Assembly (NCBI RefSeq): GCF_023036475.1
Contig: NZ_JAJQKI010000003.1
Span: forward strand, 310,001-374,000
Source: Bacillus pinisoli
GTDB taxonomy: Bacteria; Bacillota; Bacilli; Bacillales; SA4
Length of the DNA stretch: 64,000 nt
Direction of reading: 5' to 3'
Below the pieces are notes generated by a model. That model worked only from the letters and a program-made list of their open reading frames with translations. It did not search any database and had not been told where the DNA came from. Below, piece by piece: positions 52,528 to 61,854 of this stretch. Position numbers and translations under genes: made by a program. The stretch's first letter is position 1. Every line of letters starts with the position of its first letter.

Positions 52528-54663
52528 TCAAGTAAATTTATGCTTCATTTGTTTAGCCAAAATTAAACAGCTAACAGGCTGGACAATTAGTTTCTTTGTA
52601 ACAAGGGTGTATAACCCACTTTCAGAAGCATGAAGATGGTCGGCCAATATCATCCAGCTATCTTTCTGTGGAAGAACAATTTGTTGCTCGACAAGGCTGT
52701 TATTAAAGATAACGACGATCTGATCCCATTCTCCAAATGCTCCGACATCAACTAACTCATAAGCAATAACCTCTGGATTAGTCGGCAAAAACCTCATGTG
52801 CTTGTTAACTTGTTCTTTCTTATTAAATCGAAAAGAGCGATGAGATTTCCGGATTGAGATGATCTGTTGAATATAAGTTACATCTTTTGCCCACTTCTTA
52901 CATAACTCCCAGTCCAACTGATTAATTTCATCTGAAGACTTATAGCTGTTTCCTTCTCCCTGTTTGGTTCGATAAAATTCTTGACCACTATGCAAGAAGG
53001 GAATACCTTGAGAAAGCAGTACCATACATGTAGCTAGCTTTTGCCGCTTTCTAATTATGTCTTTCTCTTCCATGCTATTACACTTAACCGCTTTATCCCA
53101 AAATGTATGATTATCATGAGATTCTACATAATTTACTGATAGCTCTGGGTTATCGAAAACGGACAAACTACCAGCCACTACTTTTTTAACTTCCTCCGTT
53201 TGTTGAGTATTACCTAGACAGAAACCACGGTCGTATAAATTAAACGTACTGCCTTTCACACTGTCACGAAAACGATCGTTAAAAAAAGCAATGCCATCCA
53301 TCTTAGAAGAATTTCTTATGGTTGCTTTTTGCTGAACAGGTAAGGGGGTATTTAACTCCCATCCCTCTCCTAATAAAAGCATTTTTCTATCCAACTTGTT
53401 TATCGTTCTCTTAATTTCATTCATTGTGTCTATATCAAGAATGCCCATTAAGTCAAAGCGAAAACCATCTACTTGAAAAGTATGAGTCCAGTATAGAATA
53501 CAGTCTACTATGAACTTCCTTACCATTCTACGTTCTGAGGCTATATCATTTCCGACACCTGTGCCGTTAGAAGGGAAACCGTGTTGATCATATCGAAAAT
53601 AGTAGCCTGGTACTACTTTCTCAAAAGAAGAATCCTCCTTCACATATACATGATTAAAGACGACATCTAAAATGACACTAATTCCTTTTTTATGGATTTC
53701 ATCAATCATTTCTTGAAGTTCATAGATTCTCTCATATGGATGGCTAGGATTTAAAGAATAACTACCTTCTGGAGCAAAAAAATGTAAAGGATTATACCCC
53801 CAATTGTAAGAAGACTCCTTTTCTGCTTCATTAATCCCTCCAAAATCATTGACTGGTAGAAGCTCAATATGCGTGATACCTAATCTTGATACGTAATCTA
53901 ATCCAGTGTCTGTCGTAGATTCAGTAAAGCCTTTATACGTCCCTTTTTTATCTACTCCACTTCCTGGATGGATGGTAAAATCTCGAATATGGGTTTCGTA
54001 AATAATGGCATCTGTGAACTCAATAAGTGATGGTGAAGCGTTAAACGTTTTCTTTATTTTACTTGGATCTATGATTACCCCGAATTCTCCATTTAACGAA
54101 ACACTTTTCGCATAAGGATCGACCGCTACTCGCCAAATCTGATTTACACAGACTTTATAAATATAGTAGAACCCTTCCACATCCTTCTCAACCTTCTTTT
54201 CCCAGACTCCTTTTTCCATTCTCAGCATCTCTAACGTCTCTTCAGATCCTGAGGTTGCATCTATTACTTGTAGTAATACTTGCGTAGCAGTAGGAGCCCA
54301 TATTTTAAAGGTAGAACAAGGGCTAGAGTATTGAACGCCCAAATCATCACCATCATAAGCATATTCAGCATCAAACTGTTCAGTCCGGACAACAGCACCT
54401 ATCTGTAAATCTGTTTGGGCATCCTGACAGATAAGTTGATAGTTGTTCTCTACTCTTATCCTTTCCATCAATGTACATTGATACTTGAAAAAGTGATCAT
54501 GCTCTTCTTGAAAAATGACTTCCAATGTATAGCTCTTTCCGTCATCCTTTAGTAATTGAAAAGTTGGATTCGCTTCCCAACTTCGGTTACGTGGTAGCAA
54601 TATTGTGATTAACGTTAATTCATCTAAGTAAGCTTCAAAGTCCCGAGATACTATCGTCTCCAT
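52528..54663 (-). CDS. amyX: Type I pullulanase
   Basis: A 711-residue GH13 debranching enzyme acting on alpha-1,6 links of pullulan and glycogen. It has an N-terminal beta domain and CBM48-like part (YSSPCSTFKIWAPTATQVLLQV), the pullulanase signature YNWGYNPLHFF, the (beta/alpha)8 sites VILDVVFNHVY, VDGFRFDLMGILD (nucleophile Asp), LLLGEGW and NYVESHDNHT. No signal peptide, so it acts inside the cell. GGGGGAATGAAGG stands before the ATG. It is upstream of ytmP. Confidence 0.94.
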   Translation of the reverse strand: METIVSRDFEAYLDELTLITILLPRNRSWEANPTFQLLKDDGKSYTLEVIFQEEHDHFFKYQCTLMERIRVENNYQLICQDAQTDLQIGAVVRTEQFDAEYAYDGDDLGVQYSSPCSTFKIWAPTATQVLLQVIDATSGSEETLEMLRMEKGVWEKKVEKDVEGFYYIYKVCVNQIWRVAVDPYAKSVSLNGEFGVIIDPSKIKKTFNASPSLIEFTDAIIYETHIRDFTIHPGSGVDKKGTYKGFTESTTDTGLDYVSRLGITHIELLPVNDFGGINEAEKESSYNWGYNPLHFFAPEGSYSLNPSHPYERIYELQEMIDEIHKKGISVILDVVFNHVYVKEDSSFEKVVPGYYFRYDQHGFPSNGTGVGNDIASERRMVRKFIVDCILYWTHTFQVDGFRFDLMGILDIDTMNEIKRTINKLDRKMLLLGEGWELNTPLPVQQKATIRNSSKMDGIAFFNDRFRDSVKGSTFNLYDRGFCLGNTQQTEEVKKVVAGSLSVFDNPELSVNYVESHDNHTFWDKAVKCNSMEEKDIIRKRQKLATCMVLLSQGIPFLHSGQEFYRTKQGEGNSYKSSDEINQLDWELCKKWAKDVTYIQQIISIRKSHRSFRFNKKEQVNKHMRFLPTNPEVIAYELVDVGAFGEWDQIVVIFNNSLVEQQIVLPQKDSWMILADHLHASESGLYTLVTKKLIVQPVSCLILAKQMKHKFT

Positions 54664-54701
54664 CCTTCATTCCCCCAGCTCTAGGTTTAATTAACGTAAT
54701 T

Positions 54702-55664
54702 TTATGCATCCCATTCAGGCCGCTTTATATAGGTGGTCTGGCAATATTGTAGCAGGTGTTTCGCTGCTTTTAATTGATCATGCTTAATGGGTGAGGATAG
54801 TCTTCTTAATGACGTAAACCAACCTTCATAATTTCGTCGATCTATAAAAAGGGTGTCTGCTGGTCCAAATGGATAATCAATATACCCATTACGATTTAAT
54901 ACCACTTTCCGGATTGGAAGCTCAAGTTGATATAGCGTGTAAATACGCTTTACTATTTTTTCCATCCTATTTAAACTAATTAAAGGATTTAAAATCTTCT
55001 TCTCCTCATTTGTATGTTTTTCTGTCCAAAACTTCTCTTTAGATCCTAGGAATACACTATCTTCTTTTCCCTCTAGCATCGTAATGCACCATGTCTCTGT
55101 TGGACTAATCATAATAATTTCTAACTCAATCGGAGCCTTTTGAATCAGAAAAACTGGATGATAAAGAAGAAGATAATTATCTGGGAATCGCTGAAGAAAA
55201 TATTTTAAGTGATCATCATGATAAAATTCCCGATCAACAAATGATTTCTCTCGAATGGTGGAACTAGCCCACCTAATTTGTATTTCTAATAACTGATCTA
55301 GAAAATGCCTCTTTAGATCTTCTTCATCAAGTGGTTGCTCTCTAAACTGATACTCCATTGAAAAACCAGAGTCTTCCTGATTTTCCTCTTCATAGGAAAC
55401 TGGAGACATCATCACTTCTAGATTTTCATCCGTGTCTCCTCCTCTTTTAAGCTTCCATTTTTTTAGAGGGCCAAAGAAGGTTTTTCTCTCCTCATCCTCT
55501 ATTTCTTGCTCCACTTGCTCAGGAGCAACAAGGGTTCCTTCTTCCCATTTGGCTTTTAATTTTCTCCAATGTTGCTTTTTCAACCGTATATACTGACTAG
55601 GATAGCGATATACATTCATTTCATATCTTGAAATGAAATCCTGTAATTTTATTAACTGTGCCAC
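54702..55664 (-). CDS. Hypothetical protein (YtlQ position)
   Basis: A 320-residue soluble protein. It starts with basic helices (YRYPSQYIRLKKQHWRKLKAKWEEG), then an acidic linker, then an alpha/beta region (YHPVFLIQKAPIELEIIMISPTETWCITML) that recalls the NERD/restriction-endonuclease-like fold, though I see no clear catalytic triad. GTG 55664 follows GGGG. By position it matches B. subtilis ytlQ. Function unknown. Confidence 0.75.
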   Translation of the reverse strand: MAQLIKLQDFISRYEMNVYRYPSQYIRLKKQHWRKLKAKWEEGTLVAPEQVEQEIEDEERKTFFGPLKKWKLKRGGDTDENLEVMMSPVSYEEENQEDSGFSMEYQFREQPLDEEDLKRHFLDQLLEIQIRWASSTIREKSFVDREFYHDDHLKYFLQRFPDNYLLLYHPVFLIQKAPIELEIIMISPTETWCITMLEGKEDSVFLGSKEKFWTEKHTNEEKKILNPLISLNRMEKIVKRIYTLYQLELPIRKVVLNRNGYIDYPFGPADTLFIDRRNYEGWFTSLRRLSSPIKHDQLKAAKHLLQYCQTTYIKRPEWDA

Positions 55665-55773
55665 TGCTTTTCCCCTTTATTTTATAGGCTAAGTGAAAAA
55701 ACTCATATGTATAACATTACACGTAAAGTATTCCAGTAAAACTATTCTTGTTGAATTTAATCTATGCTGAACG

Positions 55774-56349
55774 CTACCCCTTATTCTCTCCTAAAGAAAA
55801 AATTGATAAAGGTTGATATTTAGGTGAGCGATTTAAGTGCGTTTGATACAAGACAATATTCTCTACCTTCATCTCTAAGTGTTCATCCTTAGGCTGCATC
55901 ATATCCGAGAGGCTTCCTTGAGGGAACTCATATTCCCCACCCCATCTTCTTGCTAGTGTCATATGTGGATGATAGGCCCTCTTTTCCAGCATAAAACCCA
56001 GTCTCTCACAAGCTTCATAAATATCTTTTTGAAGTCTTGTTAACTGTAAAGAAACATCTACCCCAGCCCAAAAGATACGAGGACTTTCCTGTCTGCCAAA
56101 ATATCCAAGTCCTGAAAGTTTTAAAGTAAAAGCCGGATGATTTGCTGCAATCTTCTTCATTTCTGTCTTAACATCTTGTACTTTAGTAAAAGGAGCCTCT
56201 CCTAAGAAAACTAAGGTTATATGATAATCTTCATGATGAACCCACGTTTTAAACGGGAGCTGCTCCTTCATCAACTCTCTCCACTCCAAGTATAATTGTT
56301 TCACAGAAGTTGGTATAGGAATCGCCAAAAAATAGTGCGTGTTCGTCAT
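55774..56349 (-). CDS. ytlP: RNA 2',3'-cyclic phosphodiesterase (2H family)
   Basis: A protein of about 191 residues with the two HxT motifs of 2H phosphoesterases: HIT in YHITLVFLG (about H46) and HMT in YHPHMTLARRW (about H133). Family members open 2',3'-cyclic phosphate ends of RNA (ThpR). Two adjacent ATGs (56352, 56349) follow AAAGGTGGG; the second gives better spacing. A GTG just upstream overlaps the ribosome site. It lies 110 bases upstream of the YtlQ-like gene. Confidence 0.88.
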   Translation of the reverse strand: MTNTHYFLAIPIPTSVKQLYLEWRELMKEQLPFKTWVHHEDYHITLVFLGEAPFTKVQDVKTEMKKIAANHPAFTLKLSGLGYFGRQESPRIFWAGVDVSLQLTRLQKDIYEACERLGFMLEKRAYHPHMTLARRWGGEYEFPQGSLSDMMQPKDEHLEMKVENIVLYQTHLNRSPKYQPLSIFSLGENKG

Positions 56350-56560
56350 CATTTCTCCCACCTTTCAATAGTACCGATGATTGTATATCGTACCAAGAAG
56401 TTATTTGTAAAGGTACTCCACTCTTCTATGTATCCCAATTGTTCCATACTCTTAATATCATGCACAAAACTTACTGGTTACATTTCATGAATCAGGGAAA
56501 ATGGAGGACTGTACTAGAGGCTGGTTTCAATTATAGGAGAACCATTATTACATTAATTAG

Positions 56561-56583
56561 AAAAAAGCTCCTATTAGGAGCTT
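56561..56583 (-). terminator. Terminator of the MFS transporter gene
   Basis: AAGCTCCT / AGGAGCTT, an 8-bp stem with loop AAT, followed by TTTTCT on the minus strand, directly after the stop codon. Confidence 0.85.
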
Positions 56584-56584
56584 C

Positions 56585-57775
56585 TTAGCGAGGTTCTACC
56601 TGAAGACCAGCTTTACGCTTTACATAATCCAGCCTTGCAACAGCAAGAAGGCTTGTAATACCTAAGACTGTTAAAATGCCAAAGAATAGATACACGTTTT
56701 TTATGGAGTAGTATTGAAGAATAAGTCCACCTATATATGTACTAAACCAAGCCCCAAGTCCACTTCCAACAGCTGCATAAATAGAGACAGCGGTAACTCG
56801 AACCTCTTTTGGTGAGATATCTCTTACATACTGTAAAGCGGCCGGAATTGATAACCCCACAGAAAAGCCTTGTGCAATAGTCGTTGCGTAGACTAAATAT
56901 AAGGAAGGCTCAAAGAAATAAAAAAACCAACGTAGCATAGATACTGTGGCAGCTAGTGTCAAGACTTGTAGCATTCCAATTTTTTGAATGAAACGATTGG
57001 CAAACTGCATAAAAGGAGCTTCACTACCTGCAGCAAATAAAAAAGCGATCCCCACCCCGGTTAACGTTCCACCTATGTCCTTAATAAAAAGACCAAAATA
57101 AGAATTATTAGCAAAGATTGGCCCAAAAACTAAAAACGTTGTACATAAGAACAAAAGGAAGCGAGGACGCTTTGCCAAAGTTCGCATTCCAGAAAACAAA
57201 TTGGCACGTAGCGCTTGATTTTCTTCAGGTAATTTCCAAGAAAACAAGAATGATAGTAGTAACATTCCAGAAAATAGGTAGAAAATAATCGTTAACCCGA
57301 ACGAGTCTGCTAGCCCGCCAGCAATAATGACAGCAAGAGCAAAACCTAGTGCCCCCCATAATCGGATAGAACCATAATTACCTTTTACCTTCTGAACATA
57401 ATTCAGCGTAATACTATCAGATAATGGTGTAACAGCACTTTGAACGGCTGCTAGCAAGATAGCCATAATAAATAGCAATATATATACATCTACTAGAGAG
57501 TATATAAAGCCAATTACACTTGTAAGTAAGATGGCAATTGTGAGAAGCAATCTTGGTTTTTGTGTCCAATCACTTAACATCCCCCACAGTGGCTGAATCA
57601 CAATCATCACAACAGGACTTACCGATAAAATTGTTCCAATCTGGCTCCCTGTTAATCCCACTTCTTCATCAAGATATACCGCTAATAAAGGATATAAAGA
57701 ACCTAATCCTAAAAAGATAAGAAAATAAAACATTCTAAAATTCCAATTTGTTATATCTTGTTGTTTTCCTTGCAC
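56585..57775 (-). CDS. MFS transporter (LacY/nucleoside-symporter-like)
   Basis: A membrane protein of about 396 residues with 12 hydrophobic segments. It belongs to the MFS_1-like/LacY group: MFYFLIFLGLGSLYPLLAVYL in TM1, GMLSDWTQKPRLLL as the A-motif loop, and an asymmetric repeat of LFLCTTFLVFGPIFANN in the second half. The GTG at 57775 follows AGAAGGG by 6 bases; the GTG at 57793 would place its ribosome site inside the pepV terminator hairpin. Substrate is unknown. It directly follows pepV. Confidence 0.82.
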   Translation of the reverse strand: MQGKQQDITNWNFRMFYFLIFLGLGSLYPLLAVYLDEEVGLTGSQIGTILSVSPVVMIVIQPLWGMLSDWTQKPRLLLTIAILLTSVIGFIYSLVDVYILLFIMAILLAAVQSAVTPLSDSITLNYVQKVKGNYGSIRLWGALGFALAVIIAGGLADSFGLTIIFYLFSGMLLLSFLFSWKLPEENQALRANLFSGMRTLAKRPRFLLFLCTTFLVFGPIFANNSYFGLFIKDIGGTLTGVGIAFLFAAGSEAPFMQFANRFIQKIGMLQVLTLAATVSMLRWFFYFFEPSLYLVYATTIAQGFSVGLSIPAALQYVRDISPKEVRVTAVSIYAAVGSGLGAWFSTYIGGLILQYYSIKNVYLFFGILTVLGITSLLAVARLDYVKRKAGLQVEPR

Positions 57776-57801
57776 GTTAAACCCTTCTTTCACATGAAAT
57801 A

Positions 57802-57818
57802 CCCCCGAACATCGGGGG
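57802..57818 (-). terminator. Hairpin between pepV and the MFS gene
   Basis: CCCCCGA / TCGGGGG, a 7-bp GC stem with a 3-base loop, 13 bases after the pepV stop. The U-tract is poor (TATTTC), so this may attenuate rather than stop transcription into the transporter gene. Confidence 0.6.
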
Positions 57819-57830
57819 CTTCATCTAAAC

Positions 57831-59237
57831 CTATTTCTTTATCAATTCATAAATCGCCTGAGCATACAAGGCAGTTGCTTTCACAAGATCTTCAATTTCC
57901 ATATATTCATCCTTCTGATGAGCAATATCAGGGCGACCTGGGAATAACGGTCCGAACGCTACACCAACCTCAAGTGAACGAGCATAGGTACCGCCCCCAA
58001 TAGATAATAGAGTCGCTTCTTCTCCTGTCTGCTCTGTATAAACACGCTGCAAGGTCTTTACCAACTCATGCTCTTTATCCACATGGTGAGGCTTTGAGTC
58101 AGAAAAGCTAGCAAGCGAAAAACCATACGGTGCTACTTTTTCCTTAATAGTTGAAATGGTTGTATCGCTATTTTGAGTAACCGGATAGCGAATATTTAAT
58201 CCAAAGCTGCCACCTTTGCTTTCATCATACGATATGATCCCAACGTTAATCGTTAAATCTCCAGAAATGTCATCAGAGCTAGTAATGCCGAGTTTATTAC
58301 CTCTTGAATCCTCATTAAAGTAGGTTGAGCCTGCTTCAATAAACTGATTTGCCTGATGATTGAACGAGAATGCAGACAGAAACTGAAGGAGCTTTGTCCC
58401 TGCATTCACTCCGTTTCTTGGCTCCATACCATGAGCGGATACTCCATTAAGCTTTAGCTCCACCACATTGTCTGTAAGATTATAACTTCCATTCAACTGT
58501 TGCTCACCTAGAAATGATTCGTAGCTTTCAATGATGCTTGAAGAATCACCTACTACTCTCGCTATAGCTAAATCTGGTACCATATTTAATCTTCTTCCTG
58601 AAGAAAAAGAAAGTAAGTGATTAGGAGCTTCTCCTCTAGAATCAGACTCTTGCGTTAAGGTACAATCTAAAATCCCTTTTTCAGCATAGATGATAGGAAA
58701 ATCTGCATCAGGTGCAAAACCTAACCCTGGCATTTCTTCATGCTTAAAATAGTGGTCAACACAGCCCCAACTGCTTTCCTCATCTGTCCCAATAATAATC
58801 CTAAGTCTTTTTTGAACATCTACTCCTAGTTCTTTAACAATCTTAAGAGCATAATACGCCGCCATCGTTGGGCCTTTATCATCTAGAGCACCTCTGGCAA
58901 AAACCTTCCCATCTCTTATTTCTGCCGAGAATGGTGGACTAGTCCATCCATCACCTGGAGGGACCACATCAATATGACATAAAATGCCGACAAGGTCTTT
59001 TCCTTCGCCAAACTCTATATGTCCGGCGTAGCCATCGACATTTTTTACAATGAATCCTTCCTTCTCTCCCTTATGTAAGAGAAATTGCAGAGCATCATTA
59101 ATTCCTTTACCAAAAGGAGCACCTTCACCTTTTGTCTCTTCATCTAAAATACTCTCAATTTGTAAGAAGGCTTGTGTATCCTTAATTAAATCTTCTTTTC
59201 TCTTTTCTACCTCTTCTAACCAATTAATATGCTTCAT
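57831..59237 (-). CDS. pepV: Dipeptidase PepV
   Basis: A 468-residue M20 metallopeptidase of the PepV type (B. subtilis ytjP). Zinc-site motifs are VGILCHIDVVPPGDGW, RGALDDKGPTMAAYYALKI (bridging Asp), GTDEESSWGCVDHYF (catalytic Glu) and IGGGTYARSLEVGVAFGP. It cleaves dipeptides in the cytosol. The gene begins 6 bases after the stop of the K+ channel gene upstream, so they share a transcript. AAGGAGTG precedes the ATG. Confidence 0.93.
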   Translation of the reverse strand: MKHINWLEEVEKRKEDLIKDTQAFLQIESILDEETKGEGAPFGKGINDALQFLLHKGEKEGFIVKNVDGYAGHIEFGEGKDLVGILCHIDVVPPGDGWTSPPFSAEIRDGKVFARGALDDKGPTMAAYYALKIVKELGVDVQKRLRIIIGTDEESSWGCVDHYFKHEEMPGLGFAPDADFPIIYAEKGILDCTLTQESDSRGEAPNHLLSFSSGRRLNMVPDLAIARVVGDSSSIIESYESFLGEQQLNGSYNLTDNVVELKLNGVSAHGMEPRNGVNAGTKLLQFLSAFSFNHQANQFIEAGSTYFNEDSRGNKLGITSSDDISGDLTINVGIISYDESKGGSFGLNIRYPVTQNSDTTISTIKEKVAPYGFSLASFSDSKPHHVDKEHELVKTLQRVYTEQTGEEATLLSIGGGTYARSLEVGVAFGPLFPGRPDIAHQKDEYMEIEDLVKATALYAQAIYELIKK

Positions 59238-59243
59238 GTGTAA

Positions 59244-60275
59244 TCACTCCTTGACAGCTGAAAACTTATTTTGGATATTTTTGTATGTATGAACGTCACA
59301 TATGATATAGAGGATTGAATCTTCCTTAATGGATTCATCGAGTCTTCTATTAATATCTAGTTTGTCCTTATCGGCAATTAATGTAGCCCCTTCTAATAAT
59401 AATGCATGAAAAGCATCCTTGTACGTTTTCCAATGGGGACTTGGTTTGAGTTGAAAGAGGTCATCACCATATCTGCGACTGATCAATTGCGAATAGATAC
59501 CCGTTATTCCTTTTGAAATGGCAGCGCGAACAGCAAGTCCAGACACCGTTTCGTGTGATAATAGAAAATCATCAATATGAATATGCTTGAAATTTTTAAT
59601 GTGATTCTCATTTAAAATCTCTACAATTGTATGAACCTGTTTCCCTAATCTCTCAATAGAAGTAGCAATTAATAAAGATTTTCCATCAGCTAATTCGTCG
59701 TTTTGAATCTTATCGTCTGCAAAGATTAACACGGCTTTTGCTTGAGTAATATTTGCGTTGACTAAGGTTTCATCAGTTGTAGCCTGACCTTTTATGTAGT
59801 GAACACGATCCTTTACTAATGGGGTCTTGTCTAGTTGATCAATAATGACAACATCTGTATCTAATGTTGACTCCAAGATTTCCTGAATAGCAAAATTTGC
59901 TTTTGAAGACCATCCTATTATGACAAGATGTCCTTCTCCCTTGTAAATCATTCTGCCTTCCTCCCTTTTCCTTTTAAACTCAGAAAAGAAATCCACAACT
60001 TTCCCAATCATAACACCAATTAACCCGATGCCAAATATATAAAGGAAAATCGCAAATATTCTACCTCCAACCGTGACAGGATAATAATCACCATATCCTA
60101 CCGTAGTAACGGTCGTCATGACCCACCATAAAGCTATAAACGGTGTAGGAAATGTATCAGGCTCAAGATAATGAATCACCAACGTGCTACCTAAAATAAG
60201 AGTAAAACTAGACCAAAATAATACCCAATTATTCAATCTTAATGTCATCAAAAGGATTCTTCTGAGTATGACCAT
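59244..60275 (-). CDS. Two-TM potassium channel with TrkA-N (RCK) domain
   Basis: A 343-residue MthK-like channel. Two membrane segments (about 12-35 and 68-92) flank the pore with selectivity filter TTVGYGD in WWVMTTVTTVGYGDYYPV. The cytosolic part has a Rossmann RCK/TrkA-N domain (HLVIIGWSSKANFAIQEIL) and a C-terminal ligand domain. AGGAGG precedes the ATG. It heads an operon with pepV. Similar to B. subtilis YugO in layout but at another locus. No riboswitch was recognised upstream. Confidence 0.88.
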   Translation of the reverse strand: MVILRRILLMTLRLNNWVLFWSSFTLILGSTLVIHYLEPDTFPTPFIALWWVMTTVTTVGYGDYYPVTVGGRIFAIFLYIFGIGLIGVMIGKVVDFFSEFKRKREEGRMIYKGEGHLVIIGWSSKANFAIQEILESTLDTDVVIIDQLDKTPLVKDRVHYIKGQATTDETLVNANITQAKAVLIFADDKIQNDELADGKSLLIATSIERLGKQVHTIVEILNENHIKNFKHIHIDDFLLSHETVSGLAVRAAISKGITGIYSQLISRRYGDDLFQLKPSPHWKTYKDAFHALLLEGATLIADKDKLDINRRLDESIKEDSILYIICDVHTYKNIQNKFSAVKE

Positions 60276-60678
60276 AAGTACCTCCTGAAATTTTACATAG
60301 TATCAGCATACCAAAAAACAATAATAGAATGTTATGTAAAAAGTAAATTTATAGAAATATAAAAACCGAGCAATCTCCTTGCTCGGTTAAACTTAATAAA
60401 CTTTTAACACTAGTTTAATCTCTAACAAAAGCACTCATGCGAAAATAAACATAGTTACATTTCATTTTTCCCTTTTCTCAGTAATTAACGAAATAATAAG
60501 AAAAATTCAAAAAAAGCAGGAGGAAAAACAGCGAATTTTGTAGAATTGGTCATATACAGTTTATGTAAAGACATATATTACTAAAAAATGAAAAGGAGAG
60601 TTGTCTATAGTAATTCTAATTGAAGTAATTCAAAACTTTGTTGTTGAGGAACACAAATAAACAATAGGGAGTGGTTTT
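60276..60678. other. 403-bp gap between the K+ channel gene and ytzE
   Basis: No gene of ordinary size. The gap holds a strong hairpin (60361-60388), the divergent promoter regions, and a 19-codon open frame with an AAAGGAG upstream but no usable start codon at the right spacing (60613-60652). The word AAAACTTTGTTG at about 60630 echoes the MITE end but lacks the GGCTCTTTTC part. Confidence 0.5.
60361..60388 (-). terminator. Terminator-like hairpin upstream of the K+ channel gene
   Basis: AACCGAGCAA / TTGCTCGGTT, a perfect 10-bp stem with a 5-base loop, followed by TTTATATTTC on the minus strand. It stands about 85 bases before the channel ATG, while the nearest upstream gene on that strand ends at 61025, beyond ytzE. 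It may protect the channel from read-through or be a leader attenuator. Confidence 0.65.
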
Positions 60679-60900
60679 TTGAAGGCTTCAACTTCTCGGA
60701 TGCTAAATCGAATTAAATCAGTGTATATGTACATTAGTGAACGTGGCACAGTGACAACAGACCAACTCGCAGATGAGTTTGGAATGACACAGCGTACTGT
60801 CCAGCGGGATTTAAACGTTCTGGTATATAACGATTTGGTAGAAAGCCCAAGCCGCGGACGATGGACAACAACCGAAAAGAAAGTGAAGTTAACTTCGTAA
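60679..60900 (+). CDS. ytzE: DeoR-type HTH protein YtzE
   Basis: A 73-residue protein that is almost only a winged helix-turn-helix: RIKSVYMYISERGTVTTDQLADEFGMTQRTVQRDLNVL is the DeoR N-terminal domain. No effector domain follows, so it would act as a small regulator. Start TTG 60679 after GGGAGTGG. A terminator follows. Its target is unknown. Confidence 0.88.
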   Translation: MKASTSRMLNRIKSVYMYISERGTVTTDQLADEFGMTQRTVQRDLNVLVYNDLVESPSRGRWTTTEKKVKLTS

Positions 60901-60975
60901 AACACCTCAGATTCTTTCAAAAAAGGATTACATAGTGATAACAGAATTTTTCACGTTATATATAGTAAAAGTAGG

Positions 60976-60998
60976 AAGAAGGACAAAAAGTCCTTCTT
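60976..60998. terminator. Terminator between ytzE and the pseudouridine synthase gene
   Basis: AAGAAGGAC / GTCCTTCTT, a 9-bp stem with a 5-base A loop, followed by TTGT; convergent genes on both sides. Confidence 0.85.
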
Positions 60999-61024
60999 TT
61001 GTATGTGAACGATACTAAGCGCCC

Positions 61025-61744
61025 TTACTTGCCTGTTGCCTCTCTTAGAAGTTCAATCTCTTCATCTGTTAACTCTCGATATTCACCTAGTTCTAATGTT
61101 TCATCTAGTGGTAATGGGCCCATCTGTATCCGCTTGAGATACATTACCCTCTTTCCAACTGCTTCAAACATTCTTTTTACTTGATGAAATTTTCCTTCTG
61201 TAATGGTTAATTCAATTTTAGAAGTTGGTCCAGCCTCTAACACCTTTAATACGCCTGGTTTTGTTTCATAGCCATCATCCAAAGTAACACCATGTTTAAA
61301 TGCTTCTATATCTTCTTCACCAACTACGTCATTAATAAGAGCAAAATAGGTCTTCGGTACATGTTTTTTGGGAGACAGTAGTTGATGAGCAAGCTGTCCA
61401 TCATTCGTAATGAGTAGTAACCCTTCTGTATCTTTATCTAATCTTCCGACTGGAAATGGCTCAAAGATCAAATCTTCATGTTCAAGTAAATCAATAACCG
61501 TTTGGTCATGATTATCCTCTGTAGCTGAAATAACTCCCTGTGGCTTGTTCATCATTAAATAAATAAATTCCTTATATTCTACTGTTTCACCGTTTACTGT
61601 TACTTGTTGTTGTTCAGGATTCACATGAGTTTTTGCATCCTTTATAATGGCATCATTTACTCGGACGAGTCCTGTCTTTAATAATTGTTTTACTTCTTTT
61701 CTCGTACCAAACCCCATGTTGGCTAGTAATTTATCAATACGCAT
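61025..61744 (-). CDS. ytzG: RsuA/RluB-type pseudouridine synthase
   Basis: A 239-residue enzyme: an N-terminal S4 RNA-binding domain (MRIDKLLANMGFGTRKEVKQLLKTG) and the pseudouridine synthase core with LMMNKPQGVISATED and the catalytic aspartate in VGRLDKDTEGLLLITNDG. It probably modifies 16S rRNA U516 (RsuA role), judging by size and Bacillus position. ATG 61744 follows AGGTGA; the earlier ATG two codons upstream is also possible. Confidence 0.88.
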   Translation of the reverse strand: MRIDKLLANMGFGTRKEVKQLLKTGLVRVNDAIIKDAKTHVNPEQQQVTVNGETVEYKEFIYLMMNKPQGVISATEDNHDQTVIDLLEHEDLIFEPFPVGRLDKDTEGLLLITNDGQLAHQLLSPKKHVPKTYFALINDVVGEEDIEAFKHGVTLDDGYETKPGVLKVLEAGPTSKIELTITEGKFHQVKRMFEAVGKRVMYLKRIQMGPLPLDETLELGEYRELTDEEIELLREATGK

Positions 61745-61807
61745 GTACATTCACCTAACTAATTTTATATTTTTGGGCGTTAACCCTTTCCACATTTGAC
61801 CTGCTCT

Positions 61808-61816
61808 CATACACTA
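61808..61816 (+). promoter_or_regulatory. Mother-cell-type -10 upstream of the small coat-like gene
   Basis: CATACACTA fits the -10 of sigma-E (CATACAHT) and sigma-K (CATANNNTA) promoters, 39 bases before the ATG at 61855. A convincing -35 at the right distance was not found. Confidence 0.35.
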
Positions 61817-61854
61817 TATTGTATTTCGTATTCTAAATCAAAGGAGCTAACAAA

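Noticed and set aside
60628-60645. AAAACTTTGTTG as a MITE remnant
   Set aside because: The terminal GGCTCTTTTC is missing and 12 bp in AT-rich DNA can match by chance.
60613-60652. Small ORF of about 19 codons preceded by AAAGGAGAG
   Set aside because: The only possible starts are TTG directly touching the ribosome site or ATA; not supportable as a gene without transcript or conservation data.
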